Virus record (IMG/VR): IMGVR_UViG_3300000101_000022
Coordinates: 20,599-40,830 of that record
Strand: one strand, 5' to 3'
Length of the DNA stretch: 20,232 bases
DNA from: a virus
Shown here in pieces: positions 9,001-14,852 of this stretch. The translations under genes were made by a program, and so were the position numbers. Positions within the stretch are counted from its first letter, which is position 1, and the number at the start of each line of letters is the position of its first letter. Under the pieces are notes generated by a model that saw only the letters and a program-made list of their open reading frames with translations, had not been told where the DNA came from and did not search any database.

Positions 9001-9741
9001 TTTGGATATAGAATGTTTAAAGACATGCTTAACAGAACGCACTATAAGAGACTAAACCAAGCAAATGTTTACTTCTTAGCAGAGCCGTTAAGTATATCAG
9101 ATCAAGCAATTCAACTTACAGACGCACAAGGTATTACACAACCAAATAAAGAACTAAATGTTCCAGGCGTAATATTTGTTAACGGAGAAAGAATTGAATA
9201 CTTTGAAGTAGTTGGAAAAGAATTAAGACAACTACGTAGAGGTACATTAGGAACAGGACCTGCTGATACTTACCCTGCAGGAACAGAAATTATGGATCAA
9301 AGTAATTCTGAAACTATTCCTTATACAGACGAAATGGTAAGTTCAATAGCACTAGATGATGAAAGTACACAAATATTGCTAGATTGGATCCCTACTAACG
9401 GAGTAAACGAGTTTGAAGTGTTTGTAGCAGGACGTAGACTACGTAAGAATTCAATTAGTATGTACCAAAATCAAGTAGTTGATGCTAATGGAATTGTAAC
9501 AACAGAGCTTATTGCTAAAGATAGCCCAGAAGGCGACATTACTTTAGCACCAGAGTTTACGTTAAATATTACAGATTCATCAGCAACAGTAACACTTGCA
9601 GACGCTCCAGTAACAGGTACTAGGGTTGTTATAGTAAGAAAAATAGGAAAAACGTGGCAAACACCAGGGGAGCAGTTAAGATACGCAAATAATTCAATTG
9701 CTGAATTCATCCGCGAGGCAACAACTGACTTACCTAAATAA
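1..9741 (+). CDS. Giant modular baseplate/tail structural protein, 5' end missing (possible gp7-like wedge protein)
   Basis: The reading frame is open from base 1 (codons CAA AGT GCA ...), so the gene starts upstream; the TTG at 82 is only an internal codon. 3246 residues are visible, ending with TAA at 9739-9741. Modules in order: FG-GAP-like propeller units (403-663 and 2860-3980) separated by about 730 residues; a Tyr/Trp-rich region (about 4130-5040) with WWDLSTVKYIDYHQGS and YYFWVKATK; two GxGYTxxPxVTI modules (5161-5340, 6187-6420); the motif NLPSFEKYIEEVKPYRTK (about 5926-5990); many beta-sandwich-like modules (6960-9640). The C-terminus, with TWQTPGEQLRYANNSIAEF, resembles ends of marine T4-like virion proteins as I remember them. 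It lies directly before fibre genes, where baseplate wedge genes sit in T4-like phages. Virion structural protein is secure; equivalence to the wedge initiator gp7 is an inference from memory of the central motifs. A gp10-like or fibre-like role remains possible. Confidence 0.85.
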   Translation, partial: QSAIPVENDAVLVLDRLTTVKVNDIVGLYDVTEEVQGFFKVKSVELNRITITLPEDVALTTEATGLTGILTTFVSNRVATLADANAFAETDVEFGETIWVDSITADGKGKWNVIRAGNSFDLDENLINPVENNISFGESIANDSANTVVAVGSPLDGDGKVYIYERQQDGSTTFGTLQPKQVIEPIANYSTTPGKFGQAMSMSPDGEYLVITAPNSSNVKTAYKDEFTFATDYKLGSIVQYNGNLYKSRRTVKGRTDNVVFGTFDSASRWRSELYKLHGAYDDVPLIALGDLPLIDVEIDHILVRAPLDAYEGSNIGDTLYLDWNELSLNYTPDVKPEIVNIELTNPVRLTTNSNHGLANGDQVILTDVPNDNLSFRPIAFPYLYDNSNINTPFDTVQQSSVKGIEGTKYYAKVLTNQQIELYSDEALTIKVNGTVGFVGTANIGGFNGYLNKINKPFDNTFSGINKDFLSLNPHIIRRKVQEVFYILDPVNVPSVSAGDRVTTATGNADVVRVRNELGRLVIYADRKNGVFDESGTLYINDQFLVGSYTRPLADNVDRSTVLGGYWEIPLASGFIPKNQQLTNTPTTDSGEGLVVVDVKNNYNPATLPGVGWTESTARLPYKSSVQNTLENPVVVLSSTSKAFKKETDLIRVLSHKSQGVAGNVTEVDILDPRFVVRLPKNVSDKAVSATADGTTPNPYVGVYLNDIPANGVLPDISDTGFGADPYAIINVDKRLPTDLWNGYIDYDVFAEVDLAPGDTIREGQSGATAVITFIQRDLDKSRLYVKGVAGEFSFGSRYVDGDGIAPQSMWLYKQIGANLTRIGTTESRQLADEDIGYLAVFTHTTNLSIPPKLTFALNSITDEVADYETKFITGIEYQTWIEEFKPGLPRVTLEPSTENNDWAQVDNIPINVGRDASSYTKEGAYFVYQNNSTTGQYDLVSGYILPNRSNSRELGHSVKLIKDNNFYKLVINSKEAHTNDGTDGNGRLYFVLNGTSEFGTYNWSLGRDPDFKGEYNTISSYYQDQVVIYNDVFYRALTNLSNEEFTPIKWQVIGSDIDFVGYLPNTSGLVIPGDDSSIVNLSTSGYGEVFDISDNGRVLATVARYDSGNKLVIYTLKDMHFQYVTEFTAPIDSDGYGNSITVSDNGNLIVVSAPGTDARESQQGKVFVYKNVAGTYSLQQELNSPNAELVEGFGQTLGFDGNQLIVTGATSDILLDTTFDRYENRDTTRNDYVNDPTKGFNVAETTYDNGFTTFVKRVSDSGNVYVYENINDTLVFGQRLKYSNFNVKNFGKNAIVNNNTILVGLPALGVTGNIQGQVAVYIKDDIDSTWSVYREPIDPADLNKFRGSFVYDTKQNNMLTRLDILDPILGKIPGTAEQELSYKTHYDPANYNVGFTNNKEQYIAWDDRNKGKLWWDLSTVKYIDYHQGSITYSQNTFNKLAEGASIDVYEWVESNILPSAWDNLADTNRGTALGISGTSKYGDTKYATQEIYDSVGQVFTTKYYFWVKATKVLPQIEGRNLTAYDIQNIITDPAGQKLKFVTILGNDRFVLYNCNNLVSDTDVAINFRYWTIENQDNNIHTEYQIVTDGFETSKPKSSIEQKWFDSLIGTDKYGRAVPDPTLSIKQKYGNLNRPRQGWFVNRKEALKQFIERVNRVLIKELAVDNLDLTKLSNKDPRPTILSGMFDSIIDTEAELRFVGTVRAEQAVLEPVCVDGTVTKIKVITRGRGYKNLPKITINGTGTDLELTPVLNNIGAITSVTVVNGGTNYTDDLTLTVRPLSTLVRSDSTLGGKWSIYVWDSTNRNWTISNQQSYDVAEYWNYKDWYAEGYSELTSVDYLIDNLYELNIIQDTIGDIVKISSVGTGGWILLEKIVNVDTPDYSSGYKTVGREDGTLEFLSKLYTQDGGSLELRKILETIRDDLFVDELANEYNQLFFAGLRYVFTEQNYVDWAFKTSFIKAKHNVGELKEKTTYQNDNLPSFEKYIEEVKPYRTKVREYLSAYDKTDNTQSVVTDFELSPFYDTERGEIVSPQVKINDGVLSGINFNIDQYPQKHWVDNFTYSVEEVKIENGGSGYTNIPQVTITGGGGTGATASAYIGSGSVKNIVITNSGSGFTSIPTITIDGVQDEGGTPPKVSIVLGNKKVRSLNITQKFDRLSPNLEILNLPETELFTSTGTELTLTLKFPMDLTRTNVRVFFNDTEALSSQYSFNNKELFSTNKTHIRNQGYITLTNAQLVGTIIRVEYNKDISMLTAADRINLFYNATDGQLGKDLGQLMDGVDYGGVEVKSFEFGQDLGWDSKEWYTTSWDSYDENFDDESFVTTGPTFRFQLSKPLQEDAIYNVYVNATRVDDINYDGSTKTYIAGDGSTVLSLGNPNAIMLSITSDSTEYVVENGNYYIDIQNVEEWEEFFATSNPTITFRKSTSDGSFLPEGIGFDSLIEGGNLQYGTATGIDAGDINLDGDGFVTPTTSKGPEELVPGQLHDTLDLKVYDRSADGGSLISTRNYTATDGQVNFDLDVLPHNIFSAIVKVNGKILQSEDVPGSDSSVVGTPEYSINFTDKKLVLRDALVAGDKVNVLSMAGSGERILDTDHFIGDGTTRTFVTSVIWSDGIQNYINVDGANAQVSLFETDSSYGDKAGLVGLDFVIPPNDNAFVYYSLFDTNEETIQRYSEVIIDRFIGDGSTVQFELSPEPASRLPLSHNIIVKVDDKILFPGYTQQWYITTAREYVLDRSQYPTSSLSPDAVDVYINGIKKVLLKDYRWNFNNSSVTLFDNVGETGDDLEIVITDSAEYEFSKNTLIGLPTVTGTFEPGETVEIGTGDSTVYTATVKSFTTGTGNLVVVGTVPGLSQAVDLDGSIPIVGLTSNATASSIVSITLVEAGDRLVLDSIPADGKQIDVYKFNRHELQDIQMETKTNVSRSVLTVGTDDYYEFNRLTKGLVKLRAPAVDTAYLWISLNGTLLTPNVDYKLVKMDNYVQIDRPVKPNDKIQVIHFAADKASEKFGYRMFKDMLNRTHYKRLNQANVYFLAEPLSISDQAIQLTDAQGITQPNKELNVPGVIFVNGERIEYFEVVGKELRQLRRGTLGTGPADTYPAGTEIMDQSNSETIPYTDEMVSSIALDDESTQILLDWIPTNGVNEFEVFVAGRRLRKNSISMYQNQVVDANGIVTTELIAKDSPEGDITLAPEFTLNITDSSATVTLADAPVTGTRVVIVRKIGKTWQTPGEQLRYANNSIAEFIREATTDLPK
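403..663 (+). repeat. FG-GAP-like propeller units 1-2 within giant protein
   Basis: Two units of the form FGxSxxxxxxxxxLVVGAPxxxxGxVYVY are visible. Unit 1 reads FGESIANDSANTVVAVGSP and ends GKVYIYER; unit 2 reads FGQAMSMSPDGEYLVITAP. The pattern fits the FG-GAP type 2 repeats that form beta-propeller blades. The remaining units resume only at 2860. Confidence 0.65.
694..825 (+). repeat. Aromatic carbohydrate-binding-like module, copy 1
   Basis: The segment YKLGSIVQYNGNLYKSRRTV followed about 20 residues later by a Trp matches the loose pattern Y-x-x-G-x-x-V-x-Y-x-x-x-x-Y ... W seen in CBM5/12-like modules and common in marine phage structural proteins. It follows propeller unit 2 directly. 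A second copy lies at 3049-3165. Sugar binding is inferred from the pattern only. Confidence 0.4.
2860..3980 (+). repeat. FG-GAP-like propeller units 3-7 within giant protein
   Basis: Five more units are readable: LGHSVKLIKDNNFYKLVINS (about 2860), GYGEVFDISDNGRVLATVA (about 3256), GYGNSITVSDNGNLIVVSAP with GKVFVYKN (about 3406-3514), GFGQTLGFDGNQLIVTGA with GNVYVYEN (about 3577-3810), and NFGKNAIVNNNTILVGLP with GQVAVYIK (about 3868-3972). With units 1-2 this makes seven, the usual number of blades in an integrin-type propeller. Units 3 and 6 carry extra sequence between their strands. The classic DxDxDG calcium loops are not evident. Confidence 0.65.
3049..3165 (+). repeat. Aromatic carbohydrate-binding-like module, copy 2
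   Basis: The segment SSYYQDQVVIYNDVFYRALT, followed by FTPIKWQVIG, repeats the pattern of the module at 694-825. Here it sits between propeller units 3 and 4, so both copies project from the propeller region. Confidence 0.4.
5161..5340 (+). repeat. GxGYTxxPxVTI beta module, copy 1
   Basis: It contains RGRGYKNLPKITINGTGTD and then SVTVVNGGTNYTDDLTLTV, two half-repeats of the form V-x-N-G-G-x-x-Y-T-x-x-P-x-V-T-I. The module resembles short Gly-rich beta repeats that are frequent in marine phage virion proteins. A fuller copy lies at 6187-6420. Confidence 0.6.
5926..6006 (+). other. Conserved-looking baseplate motif in giant protein
   Basis: The stretch NLPSFEKYIEEVKPYRTKVR is helical and charged, set among beta-rich modules, and is preceded by a WAFKTSFIKAKH segment. 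From memory it resembles a segment of large baseplate proteins of T4-like marine phages. I use it as the main, tentative, hint that this is a wedge protein. Confidence 0.4.
6187..6420 (+). repeat. GxGYTxxPxVTI beta module, copy 2
   Basis: Two half-repeats are clear: GGSGYTNIPQVTITGGGGTG and then ITNSGSGFTSIPTITIDG, with an Ala/Ser-rich linker between. It is the better-preserved partner of the copy at 5161-5340 and stands just before the C-terminal beta-sandwich series. Confidence 0.65.
7501..8990 (+). repeat. Series of divergent beta-sandwich-like modules at the giant protein's C-terminal end
   Basis: At least four units share the scheme DGxxxFxL ... IxVxVNGxxL ... DY ... ILxxxPxxGDxIxV. They begin near 7510 (TATDGQVNFDLDVLP), 7768 (DHFIGDGTTRTFV), 8023 (DRFIGDGSTVQFELSPEPAS) and 8770 (YLWISLNGTLLTPNVDYKL). 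The FIGDGTT/FIGDGST openings of the second and third are nearly identical. Between the third and fourth lies a GETV-type module (about 8407-8620). Related units occur at about 6960-7280 and 9340-9640. Such modules usually form stalks or spacers in tail proteins. Confidence 0.6.
8998..9340 (+). other. GVIFVNGERIEYF / LRRGTLGTG module of giant protein
   Basis: The segment has FGYRMFKDMLNRTHYKRLN, then PGVIFVNGERIEYFEVVG and LRQLRRGTLGTGPADTYPAG. This combination is, as I recall, one of the best-conserved pieces in large virion proteins of marine T4-like phages, and it supports the assignment of the phage type. Its function is unknown. Confidence 0.5.
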
Positions 9742-9749
9742 ATACACTA
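9737..9749 (+). promoter_or_regulatory. Putative late promoter overlapping the giant gene's stop codon
   Basis: The sequence AATAAATACACTA spans the TAA at 9739-9741. It contains ATAAATA, matching the core of T4-type late promoters (TATAAATA), and the ATAAATAC-TA arrangement recurs at 14857 and 19768. It lies about 15-25 nt before the ATG at 9763. The next gene has a good Shine-Dalgarno site, AGGAAG at 9752-9757. Confidence 0.5.
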
Positions 9750-9762
9750 GCAGGAAGATAAA

Positions 9763-10380
9763 ATGACAGATACATTTAAAGATTTAAACGGAGTACTACT
9801 CCAAGGACATATCAAAATTAGTGATCCTGAGAGTGGCGAGATTCTTATTGATAAGCGTAATGCTATTCATTATGAGAACATGAGTTTGGCACTAGCGGAA
9901 TCACTAGCCAACGCAGGACAAGGGCCTATATATAAAATGGCATTTGGTAACGGTGGTACAGCAGTTGATCCAACAGGAATTATTACTTACTTAACACCAA
10001 ACAGTACAGGTACAAATGCAAGTTTGTACAACCAAACGTTTGCTAAAGTAGTAGACGATCAAGCAGGTAATAATACAGATCCTGTAAGAAACAAAATAGA
10101 AACAAGACACGTTAGTGGTACAAACTATACAGACATACTTGTTAGTTGTTTGCTAGACTATGGTGAACCAAGTGGACAAGATGCATTTGATACTACAACA
10201 AATACAGAAAACTTATATGTATTCGATGAACTAGGACTAATAAGTGCTGGGGCAGGCGGTACAGACGGTAGACTTTTAACACACGTTATCTTCCATCCAG
10301 TACAGAAATCATTGAATAGACTTATTCAAATTGACTACACTGTAAGGGTACAGAGTTTAACTGGCTTTACAGAGGTATAA
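9763..10380 (+). CDS. Probable virion structural protein, 205 aa, between giant baseplate protein and fibre genes
   Basis: The start ATG at 9763 follows AGGAAG with a 5-nt spacer and a putative late promoter. The protein has no signal peptide or membrane segment. Readable segments are IHYENMSLALAESLANAG near the N-terminus, YKMAFGNGGTAVDPTG, a central SGTNYTDILVSCLLDYGEPS, and HVIFHPVQKSLNRLIQIDYT near the C-terminus. As I recall, similar proteins of about 200 residues occur beside baseplate and fibre genes in marine T4-like phages, without assigned function. Only 3 nt separate it from the next gene, so it is very likely co-expressed with the fibres. It may be a baseplate-fibre connector or a small tail protein; the sequence does not decide this. 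Confidence 0.65.
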   Translation: MTDTFKDLNGVLLQGHIKISDPESGEILIDKRNAIHYENMSLALAESLANAGQGPIYKMAFGNGGTAVDPTGIITYLTPNSTGTNASLYNQTFAKVVDDQAGNNTDPVRNKIETRHVSGTNYTDILVSCLLDYGEPSGQDAFDTTTNTENLYVFDELGLISAGAGGTDGRLLTHVIFHPVQKSLNRLIQIDYTVRVQSLTGFTEV

Positions 10381-10383
10381 TAA

Positions 10384-12588
10384 ATGGCATACGCAATTAA
10401 ATATTCCGATTTTGTTAATAAAGGCAGTATTACTGTTGAAGACAACACTATTAACCAAGAGACTTCTCTTAAATTACCAGGGCGTAATACTACAGCGTAT
10501 GGTTCTAGTATTGCAGAAAACTTTTTACACTTACTAGAAAACTTTGCTAACAGTTCAAATCCTGGTAGTCCAGTAGAAGGTCAACTATGGTATGACAATA
10601 GTCCAGGTGTTGATCAGTTAAAATTATGGGACGGTAGTGCTTGGGTAGCGGCCGGCGGCCTTAAAAAAGCAAATATTGCTCCAGATGCAGAAACATCAGT
10701 CATTGGCGACCTTTGGGTTGACACCGATAACCAACAGTTATACCTATTTGCAGGTTCAGGTTGGCTATTAGTAGGACCAGAGTTTGCAGAAGGACTAGCA
10801 ACTGGCTCTAGACCAGACAAAGTTGTAGCGATTGACAATAACGAATACGATGTTGTGTTCATAGAAGTTAAAGGTAGTCCAGTTGCTATTATAGCAAGTG
10901 AAGCATTTAATCCAAAAGCTACTATAGTAGGTTTTGAAAGTGGACTAAAACCAGGTGTAAACTTATCGGCAGCCAATGTAGGCGGCGATGGAGTACCACA
11001 GTTTAATGGTATTTCAGAAAAAGCATTAGGTTTAGTAGTACCAGGTGCAACAACAGCACAAGATGTATTAATTACAGCGGCTAATGTTATGCGTAAAGAC
11101 GCTATTAACATTACTAACTTTGCAATTAACGTTAAAAACTCAGAAGGTATTAGTGTTGGTGAAGGTAGTTTAGTAAAAATGCAAATGGACGGACAAGCAG
11201 GTATTATTTCACATGCTGGTCCAGGTGCAAACTTACAAATTAGAATGAATACAAGTTCTAATCAAGCAAATGCTCCATTAGAGTCAATACTTACAGTTGA
11301 TAGTACTAGAAAAGTTGGTATTAACAAGTCAGGACCTGAAGTTGCATTAGATGTAAGCGGTGTTATACAATCAGATAACCAAATACGTTCAACAAGTTTA
11401 CTTGAAAGTGCAACAATAAGCACAGGAAGTATTACTTCAACTGGCGGAATGGGTATTGCTAAAAATGTTAATGTTGGTGGACAAGCAAAAGTAGCAGGTC
11501 CGTTGATAATAGGTAGATCTCCAGATAGTATTCCACTTACAAGTACAGACTTATCTGAGATAGGTATCGATGATTTAAGAAATACTTACAATGTTGCGTT
11601 GTTACCAGATGAAAATAATTTAAGAACTATAGGTACACCAAACAAAGTGTTTGCTAGTATGTATGCTACAGAATTTGTAGGTAGTTTAAAAGGTGAAGTA
11701 CAAGGTTCTGTATCAGGTAGAGCTGGTCAAGCAGATAGATTGTCATCGCCAACAGTATTCCAATTAACAGGCGATGTTGTTGCAAACAATATTTCCTTTG
11801 ATGGACAACAAGGTAGTGTAACATTTACTACAGCAGTTAGTAATAACTTTATTGCAAACAGACCTAGTGTAATAGGCGATGGCGCAAACGCTACTCCAGT
11901 TGCATCAGAAAGCAATGATGAGTTTTTAGTTAACAAACCGTCAGGCGTATTTAAAATGCCTAGAGATAGAATACTAGCAGGAGTTAAGGCTATTGTACCA
12001 GTAGGGTCAATTATTCCTTATGCAGGTATTATTGATAATGTAGACATTCCTATTCCAGATGGTTGGTTAGTTTGTGATGGTACTAACTATTTGATTGCTG
12101 ATAAAACATCGTTACATGCAGTAGTACAATGGTCATTTAAATCAAAATCACAAATTGAAACAGAAACAGGTGACTCAGACGCATACTTTGCAGTACCAGA
12201 CTTACGTGGTAGACTACCAATGGGTAAAGATAACATGGGTAAAGGTAGTGCAAACGTTACAGACAATGCGGCGGCAGATACTTTAGGTGCTTCCAGCGGT
12301 ACAGAAAAAGTAACACTAGCAGTTAGTAACTTACCAGAACACGAACACGATATGATAAATGATAGAGACGGTGGCGAAGGATCACAGTTTTATGCATTTA
12401 GTGATACATCATCTGTTGCTAACTTAGGTGCATCAGGTACAGTAGAAAAGACAGACTTAGTTGGTACAGGAACAGGCGCATTATACGCAGGGTCAGGCGG
12501 TATTGATACACAAAGTACATTAGGGCAACCGATAGATGTTATGAATCCATTCTTAACACTCAACTACTTAATTTACGCAGGGGAATAA
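10384..12588 (+). CDS. Tail fibre protein with C-terminal phage tail-collar (gp12-type) tip
   Basis: ATG at 10384 follows AGAGG (10371-10375). Residues 1-230 are the anchor shared with the next two genes: MAY start, AENFLHLLENFA, GQLWYDN, GDLWVDTDNQQLYLF, LLVGP. The middle is a shaft with DSTRKVGINKSGPEVALDVS and a YATEFVGSLKGEVQGSVSG segment. From about residue 541 comes a tail-collar domain: GSIIPYAG, PDGWLVCDG, then PDLRGRLPMG (residue 605 on), LPEHEHD with His653 and His655, and a NPFLTLNYLIYAGE end. This is the signature of the Phage Tail Collar family. In T4 gp12, an HxH motif in this kind of domain binds zinc at the trimer axis; the HEH here probably does the same (inference). Probable role: short tail fibre or fibre tip making receptor contact. 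Confidence 0.85.
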   Translation: MAYAIKYSDFVNKGSITVEDNTINQETSLKLPGRNTTAYGSSIAENFLHLLENFANSSNPGSPVEGQLWYDNSPGVDQLKLWDGSAWVAAGGLKKANIAPDAETSVIGDLWVDTDNQQLYLFAGSGWLLVGPEFAEGLATGSRPDKVVAIDNNEYDVVFIEVKGSPVAIIASEAFNPKATIVGFESGLKPGVNLSAANVGGDGVPQFNGISEKALGLVVPGATTAQDVLITAANVMRKDAINITNFAINVKNSEGISVGEGSLVKMQMDGQAGIISHAGPGANLQIRMNTSSNQANAPLESILTVDSTRKVGINKSGPEVALDVSGVIQSDNQIRSTSLLESATISTGSITSTGGMGIAKNVNVGGQAKVAGPLIIGRSPDSIPLTSTDLSEIGIDDLRNTYNVALLPDENNLRTIGTPNKVFASMYATEFVGSLKGEVQGSVSGRAGQADRLSSPTVFQLTGDVVANNISFDGQQGSVTFTTAVSNNFIANRPSVIGDGANATPVASESNDEFLVNKPSGVFKMPRDRILAGVKAIVPVGSIIPYAGIIDNVDIPIPDGWLVCDGTNYLIADKTSLHAVVQWSFKSKSQIETETGDSDAYFAVPDLRGRLPMGKDNMGKGSANVTDNAAADTLGASSGTEKVTLAVSNLPEHEHDMINDRDGGEGSQFYAFSDTSSVANLGASGTVEKTDLVGTGTGALYAGSGGIDTQSTLGQPIDVMNPFLTLNYLIYAGE

Positions 12589-12591
12589 TAG

Positions 12592-14835
12592 ATGGCTTAT
12601 AAACTAAACAAGACAGACGGAACGCTATTAACAGAACTAGTTGACGGCCAAATAGACACTACTAGTTCGGACATAACATTAATAGGACGTAACTACGTAG
12701 GGTTTGGTGAAGCGTTCAACGAAAACCTTATTAAAATATTAGAAAATTTTGCAAGTACAGCGGCACCAGCAACTCCTATTACAGGACAGTTATGGTACGA
12801 TAAATCACAAGGCAGACTAAAAGTATATGACGGGACAGGTTTTAAATCAAATGGTCCTATAGTTAGTAACACACAACCACAAATGGTTGCAGGTGATATT
12901 TGGATCAACAATGCTACTAACCAAATGAAGTTCTTTGATGGTACAGGAGATCCTGTACTAGTTGGACCAATATATACAGATGCCCAAGGCAAGAGTGGAT
13001 TTGAAGTTGATACAGTTAGAGATAAATCATCAGTTGACCATACACTAATTAAATTGTTTATCGGTGAAACTACAGTTGCTCTTATTAGTAACGATGAGTA
13101 TAGTCCAACACTTGCAGAACAATCAAGACTAAATTACACACAAGATATTAAACGTGGCTTCAATATTATTGATGCTGATAACTTTAGATTCTATGGTGTT
13201 GCTGATTCATCTAACTCACTAATTACAGACCAAATTGATCCTGACACACAATTAAGAATTAGAAAAACAGCAGGACAGTTCCTAGCATCAGATGCTAACA
13301 GTATTACAACTGGAACAATCTTTATTCAAAACTCCGGCGGTTTAACTGTTGGACAATCAGGCGAAGCAAAGTTTCAAGCAACAGACGAACTTACAAGTAT
13401 TGAACTTACTGGTAAAGATGATAGGTTTAGAATTAACTTATTAGGGGCTACTGAATATGATGGATTTGTTTTAACTTCTAATAATAGAAGAGCTGGTATT
13501 AATATGGACTTAGGTCAGTTACCGACTGCTACATTAGATATTAATGGTGATGCTCTTATTAGAGGTAACTTAACTATTGAAGGTTCAAGTACAACTATTG
13601 AAACACAAAACTTAACAGTTGATGACTACAATATTGAACTAGGACATGCAGATACAGTAATAACACTTAATGCGGCATTGGATGCTACTATTGCAGGACA
13701 ATTTGCAGTAGGTGAAACTGTTACACAATCAAGCACATCAGCAACAGGTACTTTTAAAAGTATTAGCTCAGACTTAGTTACACTTACATTAGAACCAACT
13801 AACGGAACATTTAGCTCAGGCGCTGACACATTAACAGGCTCAGCAGTTGGTTTATTAAATCAAGAAGGCGGAGCAAATGCAGTAGTATCTAGCGTAGTGC
13901 AACGTAGTGACTCAACAGCAAATAATGCTGGTGTTATAATTAAAGGTGCTCCGTCAAATGTAAATGCAAATGACAAGTATCTTAAATGGTTAAATGATGG
14001 AACTGAAGGCGACAACTGGCAAGTTAGTGATCATTTAAATCTTTATGACGGCAAAGCATACAAAATTAATAATGTTGTTATAGCACAAGAAAATTCAGGA
14101 GGTACATTCCATGAATTAGGGTCTGCGATTGAAGTAGCGGCAGGATTGCGTGAAGTTGGCCAAATGGACAGAGTACGTATAAAATCTTCTATGGAGATAC
14201 GTGATAGCGGTGGTACTCCAATCATAGATACAACAGCAGGTCTGCAAGTCAATAGTGGCGGAACAGTTGTGTTCAACAATGTAAAAATTACAGGTGTTGC
14301 TACTACTAACTATGCTACAGGTGCAACAACTGATGTTGCAAACAAAGACTATGTAGATACACAGATGGAAAGTGATACTATAGCACTAATAATAGATGTT
14401 ACAGACATGCCACAAACAGGTTTTGCAAGTTTAGATGCACAAGTTATTGACAGTATAAACTTTTTACATCCAGCGTCAGAAAAACGCATTAATACATATG
14501 CAAGAGTAATTACTACTTCGCTAAGAGGAGCAGTTAGTAACATTGCAATTGGATCAAGTATTAGTACAACAAAAATTGGTGTAGACTTTTCAGACTTAAA
14601 TGTTATTGAACCGTATGGTGCAACACCAACAGCGGCAGGTCCAGCAAACCAGCAACTAGTACAAGATATTGGATTTACAGGAACAACAACAGGTGATGTT
14701 ACGTTAAAGGCAGATGACGGAGCAACACCTACAGCAAATACAACTCGAGTTAAAAGATTCTTTAAAGTAGAGGATGTAGGCGGAACAAAGACATGGGTAA
14801 CTTCTGCTACGGGTCCAAACGGTGAAACTCCGTAA
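12592..14835 (+). CDS. Tail fibre paralogue 2, without recognised receptor tip
   Basis: The start ATG is 3 nt after the previous stop and is preceded by AGGGG within the end of the upstream gene, so translation is probably coupled. The N-terminal 230 residues match the shared anchor: MAY start, FNENLIKILENFAS, GQLWYDKSQGRLKVYDG, GDIWINNATNQMKFFDG, VLVGP, then ALISNDEYSP. The shaft has ATLDINGDALIRGNLTIEGS, NLTVDDYNIELG and GDNWQVSDHLNLYDGKAYK, a series typical of marine phage tail fibres. A segment at about residues 357-438 interrupts this series. Later come NKDYVDTQ and a helix-rich part. The end, TWVTSATGPNGETP, has no collar, lectin or chaperone motif, so it may be a shaft component that joins another protein. 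Confidence 0.8.
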   Translation: MAYKLNKTDGTLLTELVDGQIDTTSSDITLIGRNYVGFGEAFNENLIKILENFASTAAPATPITGQLWYDKSQGRLKVYDGTGFKSNGPIVSNTQPQMVAGDIWINNATNQMKFFDGTGDPVLVGPIYTDAQGKSGFEVDTVRDKSSVDHTLIKLFIGETTVALISNDEYSPTLAEQSRLNYTQDIKRGFNIIDADNFRFYGVADSSNSLITDQIDPDTQLRIRKTAGQFLASDANSITTGTIFIQNSGGLTVGQSGEAKFQATDELTSIELTGKDDRFRINLLGATEYDGFVLTSNNRRAGINMDLGQLPTATLDINGDALIRGNLTIEGSSTTIETQNLTVDDYNIELGHADTVITLNAALDATIAGQFAVGETVTQSSTSATGTFKSISSDLVTLTLEPTNGTFSSGADTLTGSAVGLLNQEGGANAVVSSVVQRSDSTANNAGVIIKGAPSNVNANDKYLKWLNDGTEGDNWQVSDHLNLYDGKAYKINNVVIAQENSGGTFHELGSAIEVAAGLREVGQMDRVRIKSSMEIRDSGGTPIIDTTAGLQVNSGGTVVFNNVKITGVATTNYATGATTDVANKDYVDTQMESDTIALIIDVTDMPQTGFASLDAQVIDSINFLHPASEKRINTYARVITTSLRGAVSNIAIGSSISTTKIGVDFSDLNVIEPYGATPTAAGPANQQLVQDIGFTGTTTGDVTLKADDGATPTANTTRVKRFFKVEDVGGTKTWVTSATGPNGETP
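13660..13905 (+). repeat. GETV-type beta module inserted in tail fibre shaft
   Basis: The segment includes AGQFAVGETVTQSSTSATGT, then a GTFSSGADTLTGSAVG stretch. It resembles the VTGTFEPGETVEIGTGDST module of the giant protein (about 8407-8620) and, more distantly, the DLAPGDTIREGQSGATAVIT segment (about 2260-2330). It lies between NLTVDDYNIELG and NNAGVIIKG, two motifs that I recall as nearly adjacent in related fibres. Confidence 0.5.
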
Positions 14836-14852
14836 GAACATTAACAGGGAAA

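Noticed and set aside
10645-10662. GC-rich palindromic patch (gcggccggcggcc) in AT-rich DNA
   Set aside because: It is in frame within a conserved fibre anchor, encodes AAGGL, and has no second copy or gene boundary to suggest an attachment site.
10614-11111. 165-codon open frame on the minus strand
   Set aside because: It is antisense to the shared anchor of the collar-tipped fibre, where the plus-strand protein is clearly conserved. No domain is visible.
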